NCBI GenBank assembly: GCA_020466095.1
Contig: CM035808.1
Location: 40,477,499 to 40,541,498 of the forward strand
DNA: 64,000 nt
Origin: Chlorops oryzae
Lineage: Eukaryota > Arthropoda > Insecta > Diptera > Chloropidae
Direction: 5' to 3'
Shown one piece after another: positions 47,701-57,060 of this stretch. The notes under the pieces are model-generated. The model ran no database searches, was not told the origin of the DNA, and saw nothing but the letters and a program-made list of their open reading frames with translations. The position numbers and the translations under genes were made by a program. How positions within the stretch are numbered: position 1 is the first letter of the stretch; every line of letters begins with the position of its first letter.

Positions 47701-50700
47701 TTTATTCTCATATCCAGAAAGGAAAAATATTTCTTTTAAAAATTTATAGCGCTTCCGCAGGCCTTCATTAGTACGCCCGCCTTAATTTCAAATGAAATAA
47801 TGTGATTATCGGCTAATTAAAATTTTTTCCAAATTAAATTTATGGGCCAAATGTAATCATAGTAACCTTTCTCTTTCAATTACTTTTCCCAAAGCTTTTC
47901 ATATAACACGAACCAGAGATGCACACACACACGCCCGAAGATAATTTCGATTCTCGAAATGAACGTGAACTCAATTCGCAATCAATTTTCAAAATAAATA
48001 CAATTTCCTTTAATTTGCTTTTGTTGGAGTTCGAATGAATTAAACGGATGACCATAGTCGAGAAATTTTAATAATTAATTTTATACAGTGATCTTTTATT
48101 ATTTATTTTTTTTTTTTGAGGGTATAGCCTTAGTGCAATTTTACTTATTCAAAAGTAATATTCAAAACAATAGAAATTTTAATTTTTGTCATTTTAACTA
48201 GCTTTATTGTTAAGTTGCCTTCATGAATATTTTCCATGTTTTGCTCCACTCGGCTTTGTAATGGAGGCGTTTCATGCAAATACTTACTATCGAAAAAGTA
48301 CAGTCAACAAACAGGTCTAACAACTTAACACTCGACTTTACATTAATTTTCACGTAACACTTCTAAATAGTAAACAATTATAATTGTTTTTGTTTTTTTA
48401 TTTTTTTAATTTTTTTTTATTTTTTTTAAATTTTTTTTTTTTTATTCAACTTCCAAACGAAAACAAAAGCCTAATCGAAACCAAATGAGCTCCAAATTTA
48501 TTCGGAGAATTTCGTTTGCTTTTGAGCTTTCTAAAGCTGGCCTTACAATTGTTTTCCCATATCCACATCCACATAAGAAGAAAGGCTTTCAGTTAAGAAG
48601 GCTCCTCTCCATAAACGCCATTCAGTAGCACCAGATTAGATAGACCCTATTCCAACCCAGCAACCTGTTTCTCAATACAGCGACACACCCTCAGCAAAAT
48701 TTTTCGTTCTGACTCAATTAAAAATTCCATTAATGCTTTTAGATTCTGAATAATAGGTACTCCCCATAATTGTAATGCAAATTTATTTAAGTGGCACTAA
48801 AATATTAAAATTGATTTTTTTTTTTCGAATGCCAATAAATGATGTTGAATATCCAGAGGTTCCCAAAGGGTTAAAATAACTTTCATCGGCTCTCTAATTG
48901 AAAATTGTTTGCTTATTGTATCTAACTGTTATCATTATCTTAAAACTTAGAGAAAATGGTCTCACCGTCACCGTATTCCGATGAAATTGTCTACTTTTTG
49001 CGCCATCGGCATTGACTTAATATACACTAGGAATGTAACCTGACTATCCGGTATGCGGCTTGTACATTCGGATGGATAATTTAAAGAAAATTTCCGAATA
49101 CTATTATACAGTAAACAAAAACTTATTGCAAATCTATTAATCAGGGCTCGGATTTTGTTGCCTTTATAAATTTAAAGCATACTTTTTGGGGGAAACAATT
49201 TTTTCTTACCAACATTTTGCGAATAACTTAAGCGAAGTTGAACTTCAAACCGCTTTTCTAACTTCAAAAAAATTCATATTGAAGTTGAAAATCGATTTGA
49301 ATAGTAACTTAATGTGGGTTGAACCAAAATTTGTATTCCATAAAGTATGCTTTCAATTTATAAATGCATCAAAATCCGAGCCCTGCTAATAATGTTCTCC
49401 CTACCAGCGACAATTACATTAAAGCTATGAAATATTAGTGGGACTCATGCAGCTTCGCAAACTGTGGTAAATGAGAAATTTGTCACACAACTGTCAAAAT
49501 TTATATGAAAATTTACGATGGGAAAAGTTACGAAGGCATTTGCGAAGCTGCATGAGTACCACTATTAACACGTTGGAGAAAAGTTGAGGGCAAAGGTTTC
49601 CTTAGTTTTTCACTTTAATCGATTTATAATTGTCAACATTTCAATTAAGTAGCATACCCGGATTATATAAAACTTCAAGTTATCCGATTATCCGGATTTT
49701 TATCCGTTTGTCTGGACTGTTATCCTTACGGTTATTTGATTATCAGGATTTGCTATTCGATTATCTGGACTTTTGTGCGGACTGTTATCTGATTATCTGG
49801 ACTTTTATCCGGCTTTAAATAATATTATAAGGTTGGTGGGACTTTTGTTCGGTTATGCTGACTTATCTGGTTATCCGGAATTTTATCCGGCTTCAATACC
49901 CTTTATCATGTTGTCCGGAATTTTATCCGGCCATATGGACTTTTATCCGGTTAAGCGAAATTCCCCCCTGACTACCCCAATTTTTACCCGGTTATCCGAA
50001 AAACATATTTCCCGGCACATCACATCTATACGGCGTACTAAAATACGCAATAATATCCGGTTATCCGAATTTTTATACGGAAAGCATAGGTACTATCCGT
50101 CATATCCCCTATACAACAACTATACGTAAGAATCTTACAATAATAAAAAAAAATATTTATTGTGTAAGTAGTTACAATTACATATTCTATTTACCTACTT
50201 ATGGGGATTAACAATGTTAAGGCAAGTTAAGTCATTCCCTCAAAAGATAAGTCGAACTAACCGTTGCCGCTATCAGATCAAATTATAAGTACACCTTTTC
50301 TTATATAATTTTGATTTTTATAATAATTATAGACCTACTATAAATATATCTTGTCCGGAAATAGCTTCATGTAGACGACAGATGAAAATCGCTTAAATTA
50401 AAAAAAATTAAACTGAAAGTTTTCTCTTTTCACAGCAACGTGGGTATATGGGTCAAAATACGAAATGCTTTTCGAATTGGCGCCCTGCCAAGTCTTAATA
50501 TTATTTCCCCCATTTTTTATACATATAATATATGTAGGTGTATTTAAATCACTTATTTCTTATGTTGAGAATATATGTACACATGGCATTTGAAGAAAAA
50601 TTAATACACCATTCGAATACTTTGAATTGTCTGAGACTACCCAAATTTTGATTGTTCCGACACAAACGCAATGGGAAAGGACAATTTTTCAATTCCACCA

Positions 50701-53700
50701 TTAATGTTATCTGAAAATCGTCATGTTACCATCATAAATAAAAAAGATAATAGAAATTCTTTTTTTTTTTTAATAATAAATAATTTTCCCATGACTCTTC
50801 CTTCCAGTGGCCGTGAGGCGAGAAATCGTGCAGAGAAAAATCGTCGAGATAAATTAAATGGCTCGATTCAGGAACTATCGACAATGGTACCGCACGTTGC
50901 AGAATCTCCAAGACGGGTCGATAAAACTGCTGTATTGCGTTTTGCTGCACATGGACTGCGATTGAAATACGGTGAGTCCAAGGACGAAAAACAGTATAAA
51001 AGAGAAGAAAAAAAACAGCTATTAAATGAAACCACACACACACACATGCATTCCTCAAACATACTTATGTACTTGCCTACATAAAAATTTTATTTCCTTT
51101 CAGTATTTGGAGAAGCACTACAGCATCGAACGCAAGTAACCGACCCTCTTATGAAACTACTGGATAGCTTTTTTATAACATTGACATGCCACGGACAGAT
51201 AGTTTTAATTTCATCAAGCATCGAGCAGCACCTTGGACACTGTCAAGTAAGTTAGAGAACCCAACTACCCTCCTCCAGCCAAAAGCAGCAGCAGAACAAA
51301 CTATCACCACATCCGCATCACCAGCTTCAATTCACACCCCTCACGTTCGAAGTGAAATAGCATTAAAGCAAAAACTTCATGGATGCATTATTAATAGAGC
51401 TTTCACTGCATTAGGTCAGTACGTGACTGAAATGCGTTTGCGTTTTTACTGCGCAATATTCGTCCACAGTCGTGATTCCGTGAGATTTTTGCAATCCAAT
51501 GGCTTAGAAATTGAATATGAATGCGATGCAGTATTTGCCTAACTAAATTAAATCTAACTGAATTTTAAATATTTTATTTATTTATTTTTTTTTTTTTTTT
51601 TTGTTCAATCATAATAGAGTGACCTGTATGGTCAAAGTATAATGCATATTACGCACCCGGATGATCATTCTATGCTGAAGCATCAATTAATACCGACGGA
51701 TTTGGAAAGTTTGTTCGAAGTATCCTCAGAAGATGATTCCGAAGAGCCTAGACGACGCACTGAAGAAGAAGAGCAATTAATTGATAAGAAATTGCGGGAA
51801 GATAAGAGAAGCTTCACTGTAAGGTAGGTCTTTATTATATAACAGACCCGCGAACCTGTTAAATTATGATTAATTAATTACTTACAAACTTAATTGCTAA
51901 GGCTCTGAAAAAATACGCTAAATATGACGAAAAATGAGTTAAAACCATTGAAAAAATGCTAAAAAAAAAAAAGTCTATCATAGCTCATTCCTTTGAAATA
52001 TTCCCTAAAGATCTTTGTTTTACGGCTTCAAACTGATTAAAATTATATTATTTTGAGGGGGTTTCTTTATATTCATTACAATTAAAATTCAATGCAAGAA
52101 AACGTTCATAAAATAGAAAAAAAAAATTATTTAAAATTATTTTTTTTGGCATTAGACAAATATTCAAGAATATTTTCCAGATGCATTGATTTGGGCATTT
52201 TGTAATTTTTCTATGCCTATGCCTATGCAGTTTTCTGTACCTAAAGCCCGGATAGAAAAATCTCTGCAGGCGTCATCGTGGGCCTAGTTTGTGCCGCCTC
52301 TTTAGTAGCTTTCTTGGGGAAAACGTAGACAGTACCTCACTATAGTTAAATAGTTATTGACCGTGTATATACAAGAGAAAATTTTAGAAATTTTTTTTTT
52401 ATAATTCTCACTTAGTTTAAATTCAATAAAATATGAAGCTTGTAGTTTGCGTGTTGAACGTGCAGACATATCAACATCTTAAAACGACTCGCTGACCATA
52501 CGTCATAATGGATACAGTAGTTTCGCTATGTAAGAAACTCGAATATAAGAAAAGTCCGCCATTAAGAAACTGTTTCAGTGTTCGGACTACGGAAATCCCA
52601 TTTCGTAGTAGAAGACCGAAAAAATCGGAGTAGAAATGAATTTTTGGGTAGTAAATTGAAATTTCTCATTTTCGCACCAAAAAAAAAAAAAAAAAAAAAG
52701 TCAACAATTTATTTGAAGCAAAAATTTATAACTTACATTTACATATTACTTATATTTGTTTATCTCCATCAGTCAAGATTTAGATACAGAGACATCAGTA
52801 TGGGGAACAACCAAAGGGAACACAAAAAACTCGTTCTCATTACGTCTAAATCGTAACATAGACAAAATTATTTTTAGTTTGGTGAAGTGAAAAAATCGGA
52901 GTAGATTTCAGGTATACGGTAGTGATTTCAAAAATTTTTTAAAAAATTGAGTAGATCTACTCCGATCGGAGTAGAGTCCGAACCCTGAACTGTTTACCAA
53001 AACCAAAAAGTCTTTTTGTACGGAAAACATTTTTATATAAGAAACTTGGTTTTTATCAAAAATTTAACACCCCTATTTTCAAATATCGGTACTTTATATA
53101 ACAAAAAATTTTCTTATGAACGGTTTTTTCTTATAAGACAGAATTTCCTTATAAACGGGTTCTTATATAAGAAAAAACGGGATATAAGAATGAAATATCT
53201 TGGCAAAATCGACTTTCTTATACCTATAGCGAAACTACTGTAGTTCCCTTATATTAGGGTGACCAAACGTCCTTTTTTAAAAGGACATGTCCTTTTTTTT
53301 GGCGATTTGGAGAAGTAATTAATCGGCCTTTGATTGTCCTTTATTTTATTCATTTTTCTGGTGATATTAATAAACCCCGTTCCAGTGTATATAACTTATT
53401 ACTAATAAGTACATACTAGGATGTCCGAAATTTTTTTTTTTTTGGAAATATTAAAATGTCCACACGGAATTCGAAAGATAATTGTCAAAAAATATTTTGA
53501 GCATTTTTTCAGATTTTTTGAAGGACGTTTAGAGGTCGCGCAAATGAATTTTATGGGGAAACCTCCACTTTTGAGGGAAGGATTGTAATTTATACCTCAA
53601 ATCGGTCTAAGTGTAAAATTTTATTGTGAAATATAATCAGATCCAAAGATAATGAATTGAGCTTTATTTTGGGTCGTACAGAAGAGGGATTAAAATCGTT

Positions 53701-56007
53701 TTTCAGGATTGAAATGAAGTTTTTTTGAAAAACCAAAAAAAAAAAAATATAATAAAACTCGTTTTAAATGTAAAATCTGAGTATGCAGATTTAAAGTCCA
53801 ATCAATTCTTAGCAAATAAAAAACAATGTTCATTTACCTTTTATTTTGACGAAGCTATGCTTATTTAAAATTTGTGCTCACCTGTGTGTGCGCGATTTTT
53901 GGTTTTCGATTTATGGTGTCCTTTATTTAACCGAAGGCAATTTGGTCACCCTACTTATATTAATTTACTTAACTATCTCCCTCATGACCTCACGTGACAG
54001 GGCTTAAGAAAAGATAAAACAAAAGATATATAAGTAAAGAAAAAACCCAATAATCCTCCTCATTTTGCCATATCCCTTTTTCCGGATCTTCCCGTTTTAG
54101 GCTAGCACGAGCTGGTCCACGCTCAGAACCCACAACATATGAAGTCGTCCGCATCGAAGGCTGTTTTCGACGCAGCGACGAAGCGCCGCGTGGCATCAAA
54201 CATAATCCGTTCCCAACTAGTCTGCAATTGATACGCCGCAGCAGAGGCCGCGATGACTCAATTCCATTGCATACGATAAGCGGAAATGATATTGTAAGTG
54301 GACAGTACCTACTCATATTCCTTTGAATATCTCATCTAAACATAAATAATAAATTCCATGAATTTCTTCATTCCAATCGCCAGGTACTTCATTGCCATTG
54401 CGCGTATTATACGGCCACCGAGAATCATAAATCGTATTATTGAGTCCAATTCCTTAGAGTACAAAACACGTCATTTAATTGATGGCCGTATTATCGATTG
54501 TGACCAACGAATCGGCTTAGTTGCTGGCTATATGACCAATGAAGTAAAGAATCTGAGTCCTTTTTCATTCATGCATCAGGACGATGCACGATGGGTTATT
54601 GTTGCGTTGCGGCAAAGTAAGTGGAAATTATGGTAGCCGTATGGTAGGCTATGAAAATGAGACTTGAATCTAAATCGTTTTTTCTTTGTTTGTTTTTGTT
54701 TTTAGTGTACGATTGTAATAGCTCGTATGGTGAGTCCGCTTATCGATTGTTGTCGCGGAACGGAGCGTTCATATATTTACAGAGCCGTGGTTATTTGGAG
54801 ATCGATAAGAGTACCAATAAGGTTCATTCGTTCGTCTGCATAAATACATTATTGGACGAAGAAGATGGAAAACGCCGAGTCGCCGAGATGAAACGAAAAT
54901 TTTCGATTATCATTAATGCAAAAATACCATCCTCATCGATCGATGCACCAGCATCGGAAAATCCTCTGCAATTGGAGAAGGCTGTTATGCGATTAATACA
55001 AGATCTACAAAAATCATCAGACGAAGAGACAGAGAACTACGAAAATGAACAAGAGCCCGGAGTAAATTCACAATTGATGATTGGTGTTGGTGGTCGGACA
55101 GCTGAGCTGAGCAATAGCAATACAAAAGCCGCCTCGAATTCACCACCTTCGTCGTCGAGAAAACCAACCATTGCCCTAGTCCCGCCTGAAGTGTCCTCGG
55201 TGAAATCGTCCATATCAAAGAGTGCCAGCGTCGTGAACGCCACAGCGGCGAGACAACTTCGTAGCAACCAACGACTGAGATCGCCCGCATCGACGACAAC
55301 CGAGGATGAGGATGATCATGAACATGATCGCGAACATGAACATGATGTCGACGATATCGTTGAAACACATCGATATGATATTAGCCCCAATGATGCAGGC
55401 AACAAGCAACAAGCATCAAGCTGCACTTGTGGAAATGTCTACAATGCTGATGGTTTTTGTGAGACATGCGGTCGATATGATTTCTCGCAGCAAATGACAA
55501 CGAATCGTATGAAACGAAAGCATAAAATAAGCGAATCGATCAGCAGTGATGCTGATGATGAACCTCAACAAAAACGCAGCCTTGCCAATGAAGGTAAATG
55601 GAATTAATAACTAGAAAATTGAAATTTTCACTTAATATAAAACGTTCTAAACTGATATAGACATTGAACAAATTCTCTCCAGCGCAATTCAGTCAGAAGG
55701 ATCCGAGCTATTGGAACTTCATGGACAGAATAAACAATCTGAATGCTTTAACTCCGAATTGCAGCTACTAGAAGATACGGTGAGTACCCTAGCAAGAACA
55801 CAAGTGCGTGGATGCACAGATCGAAAAATATAATTATGAATGATTTATTTGTTTTATTCTTTTTAGCTCGTGCCACCGGAGGAGATCGTTTTCAAAGTCG
55901 AAACGAATTATGAAGTCTCAAATGCCAATAGACCAAACATCGCTCCAAGAACAACGAAATCCCCAACCCAGCCGGTTAAAGGTCTGAGTGAACAAAAGCA
56001 AAGATAA
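31802..56007 (+). CDS. gce: Methoprene-tolerant/germ-cell-expressed JH receptor (bHLH-PAS)
   Basis: Nuclear bHLH-PAS transcription factor that binds juvenile hormone through PAS-B and pairs with Taiman/SRC to activate target genes such as Kr-h1 (family knowledge). Nine coding exons give about 1015 residues: Gln/His-rich N-terminus (1-316), basic helix-loop-helix (about 318-371, GREARNRAEKNRRDKLN), PAS-A (about 385-480), PAS-B (about 545-690, with IRPPRI, DGRIIDCDQRI, SPFSFMH), a Ser/acidic tail and a Cys motif (about 872-892). All junctions are GT/AG. The many introns fit gce of non-drosophilid flies, where Met and gce are one gene. One junction (exons 5/6) needs a weak donor to stay in frame. 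An 18-kb intron follows exon 1. I am sure of the family and less sure of the gce-versus-Met label. Confidence 0.93.
33040..33178. repeat. imperfect inverted repeat
   Basis: AAGGGTCTTCTCTTAAAC near 33041 is mirrored by GTTTAAGAGAACCCCTTT near 33157. It is probably a small old MITE in the large gce intron. Confidence 0.4.
33215..33620. repeat. interspersed repeat with (TA)n and CCGTCCGTCTG core
   Basis: A (TA)n run (33229-33249) is followed by TTCTTGATCAGGATCG, ATCCGTCC..CTGTCCGTCCG and GGTCGAATCTCTTTACAAAC, resembling the microsatellite-bearing interspersed elements elsewhere in the window. The ends are not resolved. Confidence 0.4.
34062..34671 (-). mobile_element. DINE-1/HINE-like family A, compact copy
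   Basis: Reads TTTTATACCCGACACACTCT..GTGTCGAGGGTATATTG at the left and CAGGCTCGCCTGACTATAAC..CTTTACTTG at the right. It has a GTCCGTCTGTCTGTCTG microsatellite and the conserved core GGGGTACCTCCAGTACTAGG. It supplies an uninterrupted reference for the copy at 35841-37198. Confidence 0.75.
34916..35591. repeat. inverted repeat pair ~600 bp apart
   Basis: CATATATTACTATATGTGGC with flanking TGCAGGC and ACTC at 34916-34946 recurs inverted at 35561-35591. A related CATATATTACTATATATGTC occurs at about 63868. They may be ends of one element. Confidence 0.4.
35841..37198 (-). mobile_element. DINE-1/HINE-like family A copy interrupted by another transposon
   Basis: Starts TTTTGTACCCGACAAACC, has the GTCTGTCTGTCTGTCTG microsatellite and ends GCCTCGCCTGACTATAACAG..CTTACTTG. 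At 36030 the alignment to the copy at 34062 breaks within AGTTCAGATA and resumes at 36912 with TATCTTGACGAAATTCGG, so 36031-36911 is a later insertion. Confidence 0.7.
36031..36911. mobile_element. TA-inserting TIR element nested in family A copy
   Basis: Inverted ends TGGGCATTTCCA, with TA at 36029-36030 and 36912-36913. Removing it restores the family A sequence exactly, which proves the boundaries. It has internal direct repeats (CCTGGCGTTACGTTA twice near 36410; GACGTGACGTGAC near the left end). It is 881 bp with no transposase; possibly Tc1/mariner-related. Confidence 0.7.
37607..39230. mobile_element. pogo/Tigger-like element hosting a nested insertion
   Basis: TA (37605-37606 and 39231-39232) flanks ends CAGTTAAACCCCTATT and, inverted, CAGTGGAACCTCAATC, the classic pogo/Tigger end form. 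No transposase frame is left. 38159-39020 is a separate insertion. Confidence 0.6.
38159..39020. mobile_element. TIR element with TATA target duplication
   Basis: The inverted ends begin AGGTAAGTGTACCACGTAAG and continue GGCCC (24 bp perfect). TATA at 38155-38158 and 39021-39024 is the apparent duplication. GTAAGGCCC motifs recur near both ends. It is 862 bp and non-coding; the superfamily is not identified. Confidence 0.7.
40154..40896 (+). mobile_element. DINE-1/HINE-like family A, 3'-truncated copy
   Basis: Starts AACAAGTAAAAGTATTATAG with a GTCAGGCGACCCTGAC palindrome and ATACCCGACACAG. Homology to the copy at 26574 ends abruptly at 40896, so the microsatellite and terminal hairpin are missing. 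The last 293 bp are identical to 27145-27437. Confidence 0.7.
41061..41100 (+). promoter_or_regulatory. TATA/Initiator core-promoter-like site
   Basis: TATAAATAGC at 41061 and the arthropod Initiator TCAGTG at 41091 (A of TCA at 41093) are spaced as in a focused fly promoter (about 32 nt). A second TATAAATAGCG lies at 41177. No gene follows; a minisatellite does. It may be a solo LTR or an old transposon promoter. Confidence 0.35.
41205..42510 (+). repeat. ~1.3-kb degenerate minisatellite, 10-11-bp CACGAGTACT/CACGAGTGCCT units
   Basis: About 120 units of the form (T)CACGAGTACT or CACGAGTGCCT, with TTACGAG, TCATGAG and AACGAG variants, fill this interval without a break. Open frames here (Ser-Arg-Val-Leu-Thr repeats) are by-products of the repeat. 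It lies in the large gce intron. Confidence 0.9.
42511..43640. other. intronic AT-rich DNA, nothing recognised
   Basis: A short inverted pair TTCACGTGAACTTGTCCGCC / GGCGGAAAAGTTCACGTGAA surrounds 42925-42990. Nothing else was recognised. Confidence 0.35.
43790..44105 (+). repeat. minisatellite of 11-bp TCTATCCGGTG units
   Basis: Units of GTCTATCCGGT with GA/TT variants recur in near-perfect 11-bp register, most regularly from 43875 to 44040. Tyr/Ser-rich open frames are repeat by-products. Confidence 0.85.
44106..44760. other. intronic DNA, nothing recognised
   Basis: No coding-like frame or repeat end was found. Confidence 0.35.
44761..44853 (-). repeat. tRNA-derived SINE-like copy 2
   Basis: On the - strand: A-box-like CGGCGTAGTTGGTTGA, then ACGATACGAGAGGC and a good B-box GGGTTCAACTC, then GGTGGTGGATGTTTGTG. 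It matches 2309-2395 across head and tail, so the pair looks like a SINE family. Confidence 0.5.
44854..46927. other. intronic DNA, partly 5'UTR-like
   Basis: It holds an (GAAC)n run at 45053-45082, a GC-richer stretch at 45180-45420 and A-rich CAACAACAA strings. It could contain an alternative promoter or non-coding exon, but no specific signal was found. Open frames at 46341-46592 and 46552-46761 have protein-like composition but no recognised domain; they lie just upstream of the Zucchini-like fragment and may belong to the same captured DNA. Confidence 0.25.
46928..47033. mobile_element. pogo/Tigger-like MITE fragment
   Basis: It contains TTTGCGGACATTCCTCTTAA, TGCTCTAGTGTTTCTGCTTC and TTAAGCGGACATAC, matching the MITEs at 3448-3629 and 5038-5196. 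The ends are decayed. It abuts the Zucchini-like fragment. Confidence 0.55.
47035..47269 (+). pseudogene. Zucchini/PLD6-like exon fragment
   Basis: The 78 codons read like the middle of Zucchini (mitochondrial PLD6 endonuclease of the piRNA pathway): a Cys pair, then VLEFLDSAKHSIDLAMYTF and LHRALRRNLIVRVITD, matching the strand-helix before the HKD motif. A donor GACAA|GTAAAT follows 47269. No exon with the catalytic His-Lys-Asp motif is found downstream in the window, and the upstream side runs into a pogo-like MITE. I interpret it as a partial retained or duplicated exon in the gce intron. It could instead be an exon of a real nested gene whose remaining exons are outside or unrecognised. 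Confidence 0.5.
47270..49141. other. AT-rich intronic DNA, nothing recognised
   Basis: Poly-T and AAATTTTT runs dominate. No HKD-encoding exon or repeat end was identified. Confidence 0.35.
49142..49385. mobile_element. hAT-like MITE
   Basis: Inverted ends CAGGGCTCGGATTTTG, with the pairing continuing to GCATAC (about 40 bp). Target duplications CTATTAAT (49134-49141) and CTAATAAT (49386-49393) match at 7 of 8 positions. It is 244 bp and non-coding. Confidence 0.75.
49436..49564. mobile_element. small TIR MITE (TAGTGG ends)
   Basis: TAGTGGGACTCATGCAGC and TTCGCAAA at the left are mirrored at the right. TA is within the ends. The termini resemble those of the hairpin at 62517-62637, suggesting one family. 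Confidence 0.6.
49660..50110 (+). repeat. minisatellite with TTATCCGGA-TTT units
   Basis: TTATCCGGATTTTTATCCG, TTATCTGGACTTTTATCCGG and similar units recur about 20 times with variable spacing. The core TATCCGG is shared with the minisatellite at 43790-44105. Confidence 0.8.
50808..50971 (+). CDS. gce: gce coding exon 2 (bHLH)
   Basis: Acceptor CTTCCTTCCAG|TGG; donor TACG|GTGAGT. Encodes the whole basic region and both helices (GREARNRAEKNRR..LNGSIQEL..VDKTAVLRFAAHGLRLKY). Phase 2 in, phase 1 out, both consistent with the neighbouring exons. Confidence 0.97.
51104..51246 (+). CDS. gce: gce coding exon 3 (PAS-A start)
   Basis: Acceptor TTTCCTTTCAG|TATTTGG; donor CAA|GTAAGT. Encodes VFGEALQHRTQ then LMKLLDSFFITLTCHGQIVL, the start of PAS-A. 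Confidence 0.95.
51618..51823 (+). CDS. gce: gce coding exon 4 (PAS-A)
   Basis: Acceptor CATAATAG|AGTGAC, phase 0; donor TAAG|GTAGGT. Encodes SDLYGQSIMHITHPDDHSML through an acidic EEEEQ stretch to RSFTV. It is typical of the PAS-A and following linker in Met/Gce. Confidence 0.95.
52515..53240. mobile_element. pogo/Tigger-like element in gce intron 4
   Basis: TA at 52513-52514 and 53241-53242 flanks ends CAGTAGTTTCGCTAT and their inverse. TATAAGAAA repeats occur inside. A hAT-like MITE (52576-52987) is inserted in it. Confidence 0.7.
52576..52987. mobile_element. hAT-like MITE nested in the pogo-like element
   Basis: Inverted ends CAG[T/G]GTTCGGACT and a perfect 8-bp target duplication AACTGTTT (52568-52575 and 52988-52995). 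Interior repeats of ATCGGAGTAGA lie near both ends. It is 412 bp and non-coding. Confidence 0.8.
53255..53953. mobile_element. hAT-like element (TAGGGTGACC ends)
   Basis: Perfect inverted ends TAGGGTGACCAAA and a 7-bp duplication CTTATAT (53248-53254 and 53954-53960). GTCCTTTATT motifs lie near both ends. It is 699 bp with no transposase and sits 14 bp from the preceding pogo-like element. Confidence 0.75.
54101..54304 (+). CDS. gce: gce coding exon 5 (PAS-A/PAS-B linker)
   Basis: Acceptor TTCCCGTTTTAG|GCTAGC. Encodes RLARAGPRSEPTTYEVVRIE through HTISGNDI. The strong donor ATT|GTAAGT after 54293 would put exon 6 out of frame. The weaker donor CA|GTACCT after 54304 adds four residues (VSGQ) and keeps the frame, so I list 54304 as the end. 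Confidence 0.75.
54384..54616 (+). CDS. gce: gce coding exon 6 (PAS-B)
   Basis: Acceptor CAATCGCCAG|GTACTTC; donor CAAA|GTAAGT. Encodes YFIAIARIIRPPRI, RHLIDGRIIDCDQRIGLVAG and DDARWVIVALRQ, the ligand-binding PAS-B core. The phase conflict with exon 5 is described separately. Confidence 0.9.
54706..55593 (+). CDS. gce: gce coding exon 7 (PAS-B end, tail)
   Basis: Acceptor TGTTTTTAG|TGTACG; donor GAAG|GTAAAT. Encodes YDCNSSYGESAYRLLSRNG, VHSFVCINTLLDEEDGKRR (end of PAS-B) and a long Ser/Glu/His-rich tail with a Cys motif near 55418-55476 and a basic MKRKHK patch. Confidence 0.93.
55661..55779 (+). CDS. gce: gce coding exon 8
   Basis: Acceptor CTGATATAG|ACATTG; donor ACG|GTGAGT. Encodes DIEQILSSAIQSEG and an acidic stretch ending LLEDT. 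Phases fit both neighbours. Confidence 0.85.
55867..56007 (+). CDS. gce: gce coding exon 9 (C-terminus)
   Basis: Acceptor TTCTTTTTAG|CTCGTG, phase 0. Encodes LVPPEEIVFKVETNYEVS and ends with TAA at 56005-56007. Confidence 0.85.
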   Translation, partial: LVPPEEIVFKVETNYEVSNANRPNIAPRTTKSPTQPVKGLSEQKQR

Positions 56008-57060
56008 ATTCAGACTTTTAAAAATCTGTCGAAGAACTGAGAGAAAAAAAAAAAAGAAGGAAAGAATCATAGTGGAATTTAATTGAAAGTTATTGTGATA
56101 CGTCACTGTGCGGAAGAGAACGCTCAGCTAACCAATGTTCAGGCTGCTTTTATGGGACATTTTGATGGAATATAATCGTCCAGATGGAACCGTTCGACCA
56201 ACGAAAGAAAAAAAAAAAATTCAAAGCGTTCGAAAACTAAAAAACTTTAAACACTTGAAAGAATATCATACAAAAAAATCTAAAACCACCCTTTAAGAGA
56301 CTGCAGACAACAAAATTGGTACAATGCTGCTAACAAGTCAAAAACCTCAATTACGAAATGAAAAAAGTAGTTTTGCATTTTTATATTTTTCACAAGATTT
56401 ATGGAAAGAATGTAGGACTTAAATGATGGAAGGAAAAACAAAAAAGAGGAAAGGAAACGGTAACACATAAAAGAAATACATACTGAAGACAATTGTGCAA
56501 TATATGGGAATGTATCAAAGCTAAATGAAAGAAAAATAAAAATAGTACTAAGTTTAATTTAGACATAAGAAATGTACTAACTTATTATTAGTCTTTTGCC
56601 GTTAATGCATCTGTGTACAATATTAAGTTAATGATTATTTTTTAAGATAAAATAAGAAATCGCTTTGATTTCTTGCATTAAGGTTTCAAATTTCTAAGGG
56701 CTAAGAATAAGCCTATATATGTGTGCTCACGAATCAATTGCACTCAACTCGTAACCAATGATATATTATTTTGCAGTCATATAGCCCGTTAAGTGTAATT
56801 GCTAAATAGCTTCAAATATTTTATAATGCTGTAGCGAAAAATATAATAGCAACAAAAAAAAAAAAAAAAACACCGGCTTAAGTCGATCTTGTGAAGCGAA
56901 GAAAAAAACATCTCTGTGAGAGTAATAGATCTTGTACTAGATAAAGACTTAAAAAGAAAGTTACCGAAACCACCGAACAACGGTACAAATTACAGAAGAA
57001 CACAAGATTGAAATGGATTTTTTCCAAAAAATAATATAAAAATTCAAATAAATAAAAATT
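56008..57060 (+). other. gce: probable gce 3'UTR
   Basis: A- and T-rich sequence follows the stop. AATAAA hexamers at 57047-57056 are plausible polyadenylation signals; another lies at 57580. Which is used cannot be told from sequence. Confidence 0.4.
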
